Origin: Oscillospiraceae bacterium | GTDB taxonomy: Bacteria > Bacillota > Clostridia > Oscillospirales > Ruminococcaceae | Assembly (NCBI GenBank): GCA_020024475.1 | Contig: JAHHTS010000056.1 | Location: forward strand, 1-13,911 | Length of the DNA stretch: 13,911 nucleotides | Direction: 5' to 3' | Shown here: piece after piece, positions 1 through 8,284 of the stretch | Numbering within the stretch: the first letter of the stretch is position 1 | Layout of the letters: the number at the start of each line of letters is the position of its first letter | Notes under the pieces: model-generated | What the model saw: the letters and a program-made list of their open reading frames with translations, nothing else | Told to the model about the DNA's origin: nothing | The model's database searches: none | Position numbers and translations under genes: made by a program

Positions 1-18
1 CGAGCCCCTCCGAGGTCA
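1..18 (+). tRNA. 3' end of a tRNA gene (partial, cut by window edge)
   Basis: The first 18 bases fit the 3' end of a tRNA. CGAGC (1-5) matches the tail of a TTCGAGC T-loop, CCCTC (6-10) the 3' strand of the T-stem, CGAGGTC (11-17) the seven-base 3' acceptor strand, and A (18) the discriminator. The following bases are CAAC, so the CCA tail is not encoded, as in many Bacteroidetes tRNAs. A strong intrinsic terminator starts five bases later on the same strand, which supports a transcription unit ending here. The anticodon lies outside the window, so the amino acid cannot be named. The call rests on a short stretch: a GAGGG T-stem strand and a GACCTCG acceptor strand just upstream would confirm it. 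Confidence 0.6.
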
Positions 19-22
19 CAAC

Positions 23-51
23 AAAACCACCTACATTGTAGGTGGTTTTTT
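23..51. terminator. Intrinsic terminator, probably bidirectional
   Basis: A perfect 12-bp inverted repeat (23-34 with 38-49) encloses the loop ATT. The stem includes CCACCTAC/GTAGGTGG. On the plus strand it is followed directly by a T-run (46-51), giving a canonical Rho-independent terminator for the tRNA that ends at 18. On the minus strand the same stem is followed by TTTTGTTG, a weaker T-tract. It lies 47 bases beyond the stop codon of the BACON lipoprotein gene, so it could also end that convergent transcript. Confidence 0.85.
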
Positions 52-95
52 ATTAAAATAACATCATTACCGCTTTTTAAAATTGTAATATTTGT

Positions 96-1274
96 TTATT
101 CTGTTAAATATTCAATTTTTAAAAAACAACGAGCTGCATGTTTGTAATATGCATATTGAATATTATCTTCAGAAAATCCCATTATTTTAGTTCTCACACT
201 CATTGCATAACCATCCTCTTTATAAGATCTAGTTGTTGATGTCCAGCAATTTTGATATTGAGGGTCCATATTTTCAACGCTTTGCAACAGAATATCGGCA
301 TTTAAAGCCTTCAGAGTTGTATTAATCGTTTTTTTATTATCGCTTAATGCTTGCCATATTTCTTGTTCTTTATATGCTGGAATATACCATCCTCTCATTC
401 CTGTTTGTTCCTCAATTCGATCGCAATAGGCAATTACAGGGAATTTTTCTTTATAGCCCTTATCCTCTTTAAAACATGCTGTTGCTTTTTGTCCATTAAC
501 TTTCAAAGAATCTGTATAAATATAAAACTTATCTTCTGGCGTAAATTCCAATGCTTCTTCTTCTAAGGAAACAACATAGATACAATTAGTACTATCAACC
601 TTATTAACAATAACTCCAATTGCAGTTGCATTATCTTCTCCAAAAACAACACTCCCAATAGTTGTTTCTGTTCCGATCTGATTTACAGTGATTTCAGATT
701 TAGCATCATTTAATAATACCTGTACTTTACCTGTCCTATCTGAAGAAGATAAAGCAGCCCGAATTACTAAATCTTCTCCATCTTTTTCTGGATGAATCCA
801 GGATTCCTCGCTAGTTGCAATCCATTCATCAGAACTACCGGTTATCTTTATCTTTACTGCAGTCCCAAATCCATTTATTGAAACTTCAGTCTTTTCTAAG
901 TTTAAATCTGCAGAAACAGCTTTTTGTATTACAATAAAATCTAAACTTTCACAACCTGAAGTAATTTTAAGTGTTGCTTTACGATCTCTACGCTCTGCAA
1001 ACTCTTCTACATTTACAATAAATTCACCATCCCCCTTCGTAACAATACACCAACTTGCAGCATCATCAGGAATAATATTCCAAGAATCTAATTTTGTTGA
1101 TACCACAACTTTTTTCTCTCCTCCTAAGGCTGTAAATTCTAAATTTGTAGGACTCGATGTTAATTCAGCTTTTAAATCATCTCTACCACCTCCATCATCA
1201 TCTGTACAGCATAGACAAAAACTTATTAGCATTCCTAATAAAAATAAAAACGTCAACAATGATTTTTTTTTCAT
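96..1274 (-). CDS. Lipoprotein with two BACON repeats and a C-terminal Lcl/DUF1566-like domain
   Basis: The 392-residue protein starts with a lysine-rich, hydrophobic signal peptide ending in FCLCC, with Cys22 or Cys23 as the lipidated residue. An acidic TDDD and glycine-rich linker follow, which suits export to the cell surface. Residues about 39-118 and 122-200 are two consecutive BACON-type beta-sandwich repeats: each has an N-terminal strand, a central 'W.I..D..SW' or 'WIATSEESWI' motif and a final strand ending IQKA or VNQIG. BACON domains are usually thought to bind carbohydrate or mucin. Residues about 205-390 resemble the Lcl C-terminal/DUF1566 family: GWYIPA near 295, CWTSTT near 343 for the usual YWSST, and a final RCFLKIE. 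No catalytic residues are evident. The gene follows the ABC operon after 174 bases and may have its own promoter. The ATG is followed by nine A's encoding KKK. Binding or structural roles are inference; the BACON call is firm and the C-terminal call moderate. Confidence 0.85.
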   Translation of the reverse strand: MKKKSLLTFLFLLGMLISFCLCCTDDDGGGRDDLKAELTSSPTNLEFTALGGEKKVVVSTKLDSWNIIPDDAASWCIVTKGDGEFIVNVEEFAERRDRKATLKITSGCESLDFIVIQKAVSADLNLEKTEVSINGFGTAVKIKITGSSDEWIATSEESWIHPEKDGEDLVIRAALSSSDRTGKVQVLLNDAKSEITVNQIGTETTIGSVVFGEDNATAIGVIVNKVDSTNCIYVVSLEEEALEFTPEDKFYIYTDSLKVNGQKATACFKEDKGYKEKFPVIAYCDRIEEQTGMRGWYIPAYKEQEIWQALSDNKKTINTTLKALNADILLQSVENMDPQYQNCWTSTTRSYKEDGYAMSVRTKIMGFSEDNIQYAYYKHAARCFLKIEYLTE

Positions 1275-1306
1275 AATACTAAAATATAAAAGGTTAAAAG
1301 ATTACA

Positions 1307-1341
1307 CATTAGCAATATTATATAGTATAACATTGCTAATG
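1307..1341 (-). terminator. Long stem-loop between the ABC operon and the BACON gene (terminator or leader hairpin)
   Basis: CATTAGCAAT (1307-1316) and ATTGCTAATG (1332-1341) are perfect inverted repeats of 10 bp. Inside them TTATA and TATAA pair for five more, leaving a three-base loop. The one imperfect position (1317 with 1331) is a G-U pair in minus-strand RNA but an A-C mismatch in plus-strand RNA, so the 16-bp stem is better formed in the minus-strand transcript. It lies 108 bases beyond the second permease stop and 32 bases before the BACON gene ATG. The downstream minus-strand sequence has only a broken T-tract (TGTAATCTTTTAACC), so termination would be inefficient. A 5' leader role is equally possible. 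Confidence 0.45.
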
Positions 1342-1417
1342 GTTTTATAAGAATACTCATCCTCTCAAAAATCCGAGTAAAAAATTCTCTGTAATTATTT
1401 TATAATTATATAATAGT

Positions 1418-1447
1418 CAATAGTAATATCATATATATGTATACAAA
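1418..1447 (-). promoter_or_regulatory. Candidate Bacteroidetes-type promoter for the BACON lipoprotein gene
   Basis: On the minus strand, TTTG (1447-1444) is followed after 18 bases by TACTATTG (1425-1418). This matches the Bacteroides consensus (-33 TTTG, -7 TAnnTTTG) with one mismatch in the -7 box. Transcription would start near 1412 and give a leader of about 137 bases that contains the long hairpin. The region is very A+T-rich, so a chance match is quite possible. Confidence 0.33.
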
Positions 1448-1448
1448 T

Positions 1449-3665
1449 TTATGTATATTTCCTTTTTAATAATAACAGACTTGCAAAAGCAATTAATATC
1501 AACGGAATTCCGACCATAAAACCCCATTTCACCCATTTAAATGCATCTGTGCTCAAATACAACACATCATCTGTCGGCTCTGGACGTGTTGTATCAACAG
1601 GATATTCTCCATTAGCCAAATAAAAGAAAACATTTTGCATGAATTCAAAATTTGTATTATCTATTCCTTCCCGCTCCATCCTTAATTCTCCGGCACTGAA
1701 TAAATCAGCATCTCCAGATATTATAATTCTTTGTTCCTTACCATTAATCGTACGATTTAAAGCTACTATTAATGGAAGTGAATATGAATCAGAACTCTTT
1801 ACAATTGGAATATAATCAAATTTATTCTCTTGCAATTTCAATCCGACTCCACCATTTAAAACAATGTGCCCTTTTTGTTTTAAAATACTCTGACCTATTC
1901 CTAATTCTGTAGCGGCAATTTGTGTTATTCTTCCTGATACTAATTCTGCTGCATTTCCAGTATAAGAACATTGATTTACAAAACAAGTATCAAACTGAAC
2001 CCCTACTTCCACTAACAATTGATTCAATACATCCCGATTAACAAGTTCTCCTGTTACTAACAAATTACCTCCATCATTAATATACTTCTTTACAGCTTGA
2101 ATCTCTTCATCAGAATAGAATTTTTGGGGATCTGCTATTACTAAAATATCTACATCCTCCAAATCAGAATCAACATTCTGCAATTGTTTCGTAACAAAAC
2201 TAAATCCTTGATTAGACAAAGCATTTCTACTATTTCTAACGACCAACATATAATAATTAGTATCACCAATTTTAGTTATAGAACGTTCCTCATGCCCTGT
2301 CAAAAAACAAACTTTAGGAGAACCATCTATCAAACGTTTTAAAGCAGCTGCAATTTCACGTTCTGAAGGCTCATAATTATTATCATCAAAAAAACGTAAA
2401 ATACTTCTCTCTCCATTCCCTCTTTCTAATACATAAACTAACCGATTCCCCTCATTCGATAAATCAATTTCCTTATGTACCTGCTCTGGTTCTAAAAACA
2501 TATGCTCATCATAATCCTCTTCTTGGCATATTTTCAACATCATATCTTCAGAAGAAAGTCCAGATTTAACTAAATCATGACGCATATGGTCACATTCATC
2601 ATAATAATATACATATTTCAATTTAGTATCTGGTTTAAAACGAAGAAAAGGCTTTATCAAACCATAATTTCTCATCCTTCTGTCAGGCATTCCATATTCA
2701 TAATTTCGATCCAAAACATTAACATATAACGTAAAGGTCAAATCACCCTCCATTCTTTTCATGAAATCTTGAACTTTAGGAGGAATTGTATTCAATTGCA
2801 TATTAGTTGCATCCCAATACTTCATTAAAAAAGGGCGTGATGAGACATAACTTATAGAAAGAACTACACCTGCAACAAGCATATATTCTCCTATTTTTAC
2901 AAACAATGAATCACTGCGCCTTTCCGAGCGAAGTTTTAATATTGCCAAAGTCAAAAACAATCCGATCACAGTAAGGAAATAAATAATGTCCTCTAACCCT
3001 ATCAAACCTTGAATAAAATTACCGCCACGCCCAGTTAAAGCGAACCACCAAGTAATTTCCCTTATAAAATCAATATTTTGCCCTACTCCTTGTAATCCAT
3101 TTAAAATGATAAGTGTTGCCAGTGTTCCTATTGCAGCTACAATTTGATAAGAAGTAAGACTCGACATAAAAAGACCGATCGCAACATAAGTGCTATACAC
3201 TAAAAAAATACCTACTATCCCCGAAATTACCCAAAGGACATCAAAGTCTTTAATCCATAAATTAGCACAAACACTTTGCAGTATCAATATGAACAATAAA
3301 AAGATTCCAAATAATAGCATGGCTATATATTTCCCAAAGATAATTTTATTACAACTGAGAGGAGAAGAATATAACAATTTAATAGAACCCGAACTATATT
3401 CCCGACTCATCAATCCCATTGTCAACAAAGGTATATACCAAAACAAATTCTCAACAATTATTGAAAAGACACCATTTACCATTAGCCGATACGTTTGAAA
3501 TGGCAAATATTCAACTTCTGTTTCTCTTATTTCTATAATTCTACCTAAAGCATCACTAAATGCCATACTAGCTTGAAAAGCAAATAAACACAACAACAAC
3601 CAAGCTACAGGAGAATAAAATAACATACGTATTTCAGCATATGCAATTTGAAATATTGTCTTCAT
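1449..3665 (-). CDS. GldF-GldG-type fused ABC transporter permease, second copy
   Basis: The 738-residue protein joins an ABC-2-type permease to a GldG-like extracytoplasmic domain. Residues 1-245 are the membrane part: a first helix near 18-36, the motif MGLMSREYSSGSIKLLYSSP (83-102), then helices near 112-135, 145-168, 173-190 and 226-243. A further helix (about 258-274) leads into the GldG-like region (about 278-690), which includes TGHEE (456-460), INDGGNLLVTGE (529-540) and SGDADLFSAGE (650-660). One C-terminal helix (about 712-733) ends in a basic tail. In gliding Bacteroidetes GldF and GldG are separate proteins working with the GldA ATPase; here both parts are one chain. The protein is clearly homologous to the next gene upstream along its full length, so the two probably form a heterodimeric membrane core. 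It starts nine bases after the stop of that gene. The substrate is unknown; gliding is not implied. Confidence 0.88.
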   Translation of the reverse strand: MKTIFQIAYAEIRMLFYSPVAWLLLCLFAFQASMAFSDALGRIIEIRETEVEYLPFQTYRLMVNGVFSIIVENLFWYIPLLTMGLMSREYSSGSIKLLYSSPLSCNKIIFGKYIAMLLFGIFLLFILILQSVCANLWIKDFDVLWVISGIVGIFLVYSTYVAIGLFMSSLTSYQIVAAIGTLATLIILNGLQGVGQNIDFIREITWWFALTGRGGNFIQGLIGLEDIIYFLTVIGLFLTLAILKLRSERRSDSLFVKIGEYMLVAGVVLSISYVSSRPFLMKYWDATNMQLNTIPPKVQDFMKRMEGDLTFTLYVNVLDRNYEYGMPDRRMRNYGLIKPFLRFKPDTKLKYVYYYDECDHMRHDLVKSGLSSEDMMLKICQEEDYDEHMFLEPEQVHKEIDLSNEGNRLVYVLERGNGERSILRFFDDNNYEPSEREIAAALKRLIDGSPKVCFLTGHEERSITKIGDTNYYMLVVRNSRNALSNQGFSFVTKQLQNVDSDLEDVDILVIADPQKFYSDEEIQAVKKYINDGGNLLVTGELVNRDVLNQLLVEVGVQFDTCFVNQCSYTGNAAELVSGRITQIAATELGIGQSILKQKGHIVLNGGVGLKLQENKFDYIPIVKSSDSYSLPLIVALNRTINGKEQRIIISGDADLFSAGELRMEREGIDNTNFEFMQNVFFYLANGEYPVDTTRPEPTDDVLYLSTDAFKWVKWGFMVGIPLILIAFASLLLLKRKYT

Positions 3666-3674
3666 TACTATATT

Positions 3675-5912
3675 TTATTTCCGTTTTCTTTTATTTCTAT
3701 AAATTACTAAAACAACTAACAAAATCAAAGGATAAACACCTAATGCAAATATTTTCACCCAAAAAATATCTCTCCGCTTTAAGGAAATATGATTATCAAT
3801 AGTATGTGTATAAACTAATTTTATAGGGTAACGATCATTTCCCAACCACTTGAATATAGCTTTTTTCAATGCTAAATTGCCATTATAAAAGCCATCTCGG
3901 ATACGACATAATTCACCATTACTAAGCCAATCAGCATCTCCACTTACAACTATACGCTGCTGAAAATTGCCAAAAGAACGTTCTAAAGCAACAAGAATTG
4001 GATAAGACAATCCAGCATCCTTTTCGTCTAATACATACGTACTAGAGTTGGTTCTAATTATCGGCAAATAATTGAAACCTTTATTCGTAATAGTAAGGCC
4101 GACACATCCAGGTGCTACCATTTGACTCCCTGTTTGAAACATCCAATTAAAATCATCATTTAACTGCTTTGCATTTAAAGTCAAATTTGCTGTAATTAAA
4201 TCAGACTCTTGATTATCATAAGTTTGCTGTAATGGTTTGTCCAATAACTGCACTCCTATATTTTTTAAAACGGGATTTAAGCTACCGGCAGTTCCATTAT
4301 CACCCAATATTAATATATTCCCTCCTGTTTCTATATACCGTTCTATTTTTTGTAACTCCTCTGGCAAAAAATTTTCTTTAGAACCAGCAATAACAATAAT
4401 ATCTGTATTTACTGGGATTTCGTGCTCTTGAAGCAATAACTCATAAACATTATAACCTTGATTAATCAAAGAACCACGTTCGGAAGGAGAACAAAAAAAA
4501 CGATAATAGCCAGCACTACCAATACTATATAATTGATGCTCTCCATGTCCAATAACATACCCTACATTTACAAGACCAGCAGATAGTGATTTTAAGGCAA
4601 TAGCGACCTCTTGTTCACGAGGCTTAACACGACTATCATTAAATAAACGCAAAAAAACGGATACACTGTCTTTCCATATAAATTGACGGACTAATTGTTC
4701 TTTTTCTTTTGACAAATCAACATGTTTATAAAGTTCTTCTGAAGACAGCACTTGATCAAAATCCAAATGTTTAGCTTTACAAATTTTGGTTGCCACTTCT
4801 TTAGGTGACATATTAGGATATAATTCTTCAGACATTGAATTTTGAGTACTGTCATAATAATACACATACTCCATTTTTAAATCCGGCTTAAATCGAATAT
4901 ATTTCCTAAATTCTTCAAAATTCATTTTATGATTACCGGGTAATCCCCATTCATAATATTTCCCTAAAATATTTACATAGGTAACCAATCTCAATTTACC
5001 ATCTAATTTCTCAAGCAAATCCTGCGTAATAGATGAAATAGTATTACTCTTACTATAAGTTGTATCCCAATAAAAGGTTAATATTGGACGTGATGCTCCA
5101 TATCCTATCGATAATACTACAAGTAAAAGACCTGTATATTTCACAAATAATAAACTTTTCTTTTCCTTTTTCCGCTTTCTTTTTAAAACCCAAAGAGTTA
5201 AAGTTACAAAAAGACCTACCACTGTAAGAAAATAAATAATATTCTCTGTAGAAATAATTCCATCAACAAAACTTTGCGTTTTGTTTGAGAAAGATAACCA
5301 ATAAGTCATATCTTGTATTACAGATATATCATCACCTACTCTACCTATTAGATTGATAAAAGTTAAAGCAACTAATGTTCCAATAGCCGACACTACCTGA
5401 TTAGATGTCAAACTTGAAATAAAGAGTCCTACAGAAGCATATGCACAAATCAATAAAAACATGCCTAATAAGTTGGAAAACACATACCATAAATCTGTAT
5501 TTTCAACAACAAAAGCTGTAAATATAACATATGGTAGAAGCACACCTATCATAAACAAACCAAATATCATCATAGCTATGTACTTCCCGAATATTATTTG
5601 CACATCCGTTATAGGAGAAGAGTATAACAATTTTATTGATCCACTTCCATATTCTTTACTCATTAATCCCATTGTTAATAAAGGAATATAAAAGTAAAGG
5701 TAGTTCAGTATATAAGAAAATCTTTCCCAAAAAAGTTCTGATGTCAAGTTTTGCCATGGATCACCCAATGCCTGATCTTTTACTGGACGTATTAATATTT
5801 CACAATATTGAACTCCAAACTGTATTGAAAAAATAATCAATATAAACCAAGCAACAGGAGAACTGAACAATTTACAAAGTTCAATTTTCGATATCTTTAA
5901 TATTAATTTCAT
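3675..5912 (-). CDS. GldF-GldG-type fused ABC transporter permease, first copy
   Basis: The 745-residue protein has the same architecture as its downstream paralogue. The ABC-2 membrane part (about 1-245) contains SSPVAW near the first helix, MGLMSKEYGSGSIKLLYSSP (81-100), IIFGKYIAM (106-114) and four more hydrophobic segments. A helix at about 255-272 precedes the GldG-like domain: TISSITQDLLEKLDG (291-305) matches the 'LS..T..lL..L' opening of GldG, followed by GHGEH (455-459), IETGGNILILGD (527-538) and SGDADWLSNGE (657-667). A last helix (about 716-737) ends in a very basic tail. It begins two bases after the ATPase stop codon, so translational coupling is likely. The two permeases differ most in the first periplasmic loop (about 38-68) and in the C-terminal third, where a division of labour would be expected. 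Exporter, importer or mechanical (Gld-like) function cannot be decided from sequence. Confidence 0.88.
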   Translation of the reverse strand: MKLILKISKIELCKLFSSPVAWFILIIFSIQFGVQYCEILIRPVKDQALGDPWQNLTSELFWERFSYILNYLYFYIPLLTMGLMSKEYGSGSIKLLYSSPITDVQIIFGKYIAMMIFGLFMIGVLLPYVIFTAFVVENTDLWYVFSNLLGMFLLICAYASVGLFISSLTSNQVVSAIGTLVALTFINLIGRVGDDISVIQDMTYWLSFSNKTQSFVDGIISTENIIYFLTVVGLFVTLTLWVLKRKRKKEKKSLLFVKYTGLLLVVLSIGYGASRPILTFYWDTTYSKSNTISSITQDLLEKLDGKLRLVTYVNILGKYYEWGLPGNHKMNFEEFRKYIRFKPDLKMEYVYYYDSTQNSMSEELYPNMSPKEVATKICKAKHLDFDQVLSSEELYKHVDLSKEKEQLVRQFIWKDSVSVFLRLFNDSRVKPREQEVAIALKSLSAGLVNVGYVIGHGEHQLYSIGSAGYYRFFCSPSERGSLINQGYNVYELLLQEHEIPVNTDIIVIAGSKENFLPEELQKIERYIETGGNILILGDNGTAGSLNPVLKNIGVQLLDKPLQQTYDNQESDLITANLTLNAKQLNDDFNWMFQTGSQMVAPGCVGLTITNKGFNYLPIIRTNSSTYVLDEKDAGLSYPILVALERSFGNFQQRIVVSGDADWLSNGELCRIRDGFYNGNLALKKAIFKWLGNDRYPIKLVYTHTIDNHISLKRRDIFWVKIFALGVYPLILLVVLVIYRNKRKRK

Positions 5913-5914
5913 AT

Positions 5915-6850
5915 CTACTTATTTTCAGATGCTCCTTTTGATAAACGTTTAAAAATATCTTCAACAGATTCTCTTTCTAATTGAATCTCTATAATTTGCC
6001 ATCCTTTTGCTACACTTTGCTCAATTACACGAGTCGTTATATCTGGTATTCCAGAAAAATATGCTCGATACTGACATTCAGAAACACGAACAACCTCACG
6101 AATACCTTGGATGCCTTTCAAGGCATCTAAGGAAATCGATTCTTTAAAAGTTACCAAAAAAGAAGAAGGTTCAACATAATTATTAAATTCATCAATAGTC
6201 CCTGAAAATACAAGACGTCCATGCTCTATCATTTTAATCCAATCACACGTAGCCTGCACCTCTGATAAAATATGTGTTGAAAGCAAAACTGATCTATCTT
6301 GAGCTATTTCCTTGATAAGATGACGTATTTCAACTATCTGTAACGGATCCAAACCATTCGTTGGTTCGTCCAAAACAACAAGCCGAGGATTATGTACGAT
6401 TGCTTGAGCAATACCGACTCTTTGCTTATAACCTCCAGAAAGATTTCCTATCAAACGATTCTTAAAATGGGTAATACTGCATTTTTCCTCAGCAACATCT
6501 ACTGCTTTCCGAATATCTTTCTTAGGCATCAATCTCAATTGTGCACTATATACTAAATATTCATCAACAGTTAATTCTGAATACAATGGAGGAAACTGAG
6601 GTAAAAAACCAATAAATTTCTTTGCTTCCACAGGATCATCATGCAAATTTATTCCATTGATATAGACATTGCCTTCTGTTTGATTTAATGCTCCACATAT
6701 AATATTCATTGTTGTAGATTTCCCCGCACCATTCGAACCTAATAATCCCAAAATTCCTTTTTGATAAATTTCAAAATTAATATCCTTTATCGCCCATTGT
6801 ACTGCATAACGATGAGATAAATGTTCTATTTTAACTATTGATTTTTCCAT
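5915..6850 (-). CDS. GldA-like ABC transporter ATP-binding protein
   Basis: The 311-residue cytoplasmic ATPase has all nucleotide-binding motifs intact: Walker A GSNGAGKST (38-46), Q-loop Gln85 in LPQFPP, signature LSGGYKQR (137-144), Walker B LVVLDEP (157-163), D-loop GLDP (166-169) and the switch His193 in STH. Residues about 228-305 form the regulatory C-terminal extension (DUF4162-like) of the GldA/NatA/CcmA class, which serves ABC-2-type permeases. It hydrolyses ATP to drive the two fused permeases encoded directly downstream. Being the only ATPase for two different permeases, it probably forms a homodimer under a permease heterodimer. It starts 29 bases after the preceding lipoprotein gene, the widest gap in the operon, with no terminator visible. 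I leave the gldA symbol out because nothing shows a gliding role. Confidence 0.93.
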   Translation of the reverse strand: MEKSIVKIEHLSHRYAVQWAIKDINFEIYQKGILGLLGSNGAGKSTTMNIICGALNQTEGNVYINGINLHDDPVEAKKFIGFLPQFPPLYSELTVDEYLVYSAQLRLMPKKDIRKAVDVAEEKCSITHFKNRLIGNLSGGYKQRVGIAQAIVHNPRLVVLDEPTNGLDPLQIVEIRHLIKEIAQDRSVLLSTHILSEVQATCDWIKMIEHGRLVFSGTIDEFNNYVEPSSFLVTFKESISLDALKGIQGIREVVRVSECQYRAYFSGIPDITTRVIEQSVAKGWQIIEIQLERESVEDIFKRLSKGASENK

Positions 6851-6879
6851 AAATTAATTATAATATAACACAATCTACC

Positions 6880-8283
6880 TTATTTATCTAACTCATCTGA
6901 ATAAACAAATCTATAATAATCTATTCTATTGATATCGGTATATCTTCTACTCCACTCTGATAAACGTCCTTTTTTATCCATCGTATACGTATAATAATAC
7001 TTTACTTGACTATCGTCCAAATAATTTACTGTTTTTGAATGTACATATTGAGTCAAAAATAAATCATGGAATAATTGAGGCCAACGCATCATCCTCATCA
7101 ATGGATAAGGCAAACATTCTAGATAAGTTGGAAGAGTTATTGGAGAAAAATCTTTCATTCTTAAACGTATGCTGGAATATACATTCATCAAGGGTGCATC
7201 CCATTCTTCTGCATAAATATATGTTCCTTGAGAAAATCCTTCCTCATAAGCTATCTCTTCAATCAAAGCAGCACCAGATATAAACTGTTTAATGCGCGGA
7301 TTGCTTGAATTGTCAATATATCTTATATCATCTGCTATCAAAGAATGATAATCACTTTCTTTAGATTGTACTAACATTTTAGAATCATTATATTCAAAAT
7401 AATAATTTATAGAATCTGTATAATTTCCGTACTCAACTTCTTCTATTCTTACAATTCTATCTTTATTTTCATTATAGAAAAATTTCATACGGAACTGTCC
7501 AACCAAATCTACCGCTTCCAGATGTTCAACTTCATCATATTTCAATAACATCTCAGCTTCCATATTCCCTGAAAGAAGAATTTTTACAGGTTTTTCAATT
7601 TTATCTATCCGATAAATATTTTGAATAGCCACACACTTTCTTCCTTTCACATCTTCTAGAATAATCTCTAATTTATAAGGACGCATTTCATTTAGTCCTC
7701 GCAATATCATATTTGATATATCATAATCACAAGTATCCCTTTCTGGTTTTATTATATTTTTTTCCTTTCCATCCAATTTAAGTATAATACTATAAATAGG
7801 AACCATCCCTGTTGTCAATTTCGCTTGAACTGAAACGAAGGGTAGTGTTACTGAAATATTTTCACCATTAGAAAATGTTATTTCAGGTATGGAAAATTTT
7901 TTCACTTCTAATTGAAAAGCCTTATTGTAAGTCCTTTTATCCAAATCATAAACCCTCACAACATATCCTAATAAAGTATCACGTTCAAAAAGTGTTAAAT
8001 CTATAGGATAACTGAAATCTAATAGAGTCTTGCCTTTATGTTGATCTAATCGCTCTATTAATTCATAATTATTATAAGCATCAAGTACCTCTATATAATC
8101 AATTCCATTAGGAACTTCCATCTGACACTTTAAATTAAAAATATCAATTGTATCACGTCTTACAATAGATTTAAAAGTCGTAGATGAATCAAATTTAGGG
8201 GCAGGAAATTCCGGTGTATTTTCACATGCACCTCCAATACATAATATCAACCCCAACAAACAAAAAATATTAAATCTTGTCAT
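6880..8283 (-). CDS. Beta-rich lipoprotein of unknown function in a SusC/D operon
   Basis: I do not recognise a named family. I place the start at 8283 (MTRFNIFCLLGL, 467 residues), giving a compact lipoprotein signal peptide with Cys20 in CIGGAC. An in-frame ATG at 8307 would add MNLLTLND and overlap the upstream gene by 23 bases, which spoils the signal. From 8283 the gene begins one base after the upstream TGA, typical of translational coupling. Residues about 25-230 look like beta-sandwich repeats of the kind found in SusE-like accessory lipoproteins (for example GYVVRVYDLDKRTYNKAFQL). Residues about 245-467 are rich in aromatic strands: MKFFYNENKDRIVRI, INYYFEYND, and VKYYYTYTMDKKGRLSEW near the end. 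These recall YD-repeat or DUF4595-like proteins. It may bind the ligand at the surface or in the periplasm; that is inference from position only. Confidence 0.8.
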   Translation of the reverse strand: MTRFNIFCLLGLILCIGGACENTPEFPAPKFDSSTTFKSIVRRDTIDIFNLKCQMEVPNGIDYIEVLDAYNNYELIERLDQHKGKTLLDFSYPIDLTLFERDTLLGYVVRVYDLDKRTYNKAFQLEVKKFSIPEITFSNGENISVTLPFVSVQAKLTTGMVPIYSIILKLDGKEKNIIKPERDTCDYDISNMILRGLNEMRPYKLEIILEDVKGRKCVAIQNIYRIDKIEKPVKILLSGNMEAEMLLKYDEVEHLEAVDLVGQFRMKFFYNENKDRIVRIEEVEYGNYTDSINYYFEYNDSKMLVQSKESDYHSLIADDIRYIDNSSNPRIKQFISGAALIEEIAYEEGFSQGTYIYAEEWDAPLMNVYSSIRLRMKDFSPITLPTYLECLPYPLMRMMRWPQLFHDLFLTQYVHSKTVNYLDDSQVKYYYTYTMDKKGRLSEWSRRYTDINRIDYYRFVYSDELDK

Positions 8284-8284
8284 A

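Noticed and set aside
1263..1271. Nine-A tract right after the BACON gene ATG as a phase-variation switch
   Set aside because: A KKK run at the start of a signal peptide is common in A+T-rich genomes, and there is no other sign of slippage control. It is worth noting only if strains differ in tract length.
1354..1379. TACTC/GAGTA inverted repeat
   Set aside because: It has only five base pairs with a 16-base loop, too weak to support as an operator or terminator.
1415..1420. TTGACT on the minus strand as a sigma-70 -35 box
   Set aside because: Bacteroidetes housekeeping promoters do not use the enterobacterial -35 consensus, and in such A+T-rich sequence a TATAAT-like match nearby is expected by chance.
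3190..3498. Plus-strand open frames inside the permease and other genes (for example 3190-3498, 351-566, 10330-10581)
   Set aside because: They lie entirely within strongly supported minus-strand genes, show no domain or signal features, and reflect the A+T-rich complementary strand.
1449..6850. Assigning gliding motility (gldA, gldF, gldG) to the ABC genes
   Set aside because: No other gliding or type IX secretion gene is present, the permeases are fused and duplicated, and the genes follow a SusC/D pair. Only family resemblance is supported.
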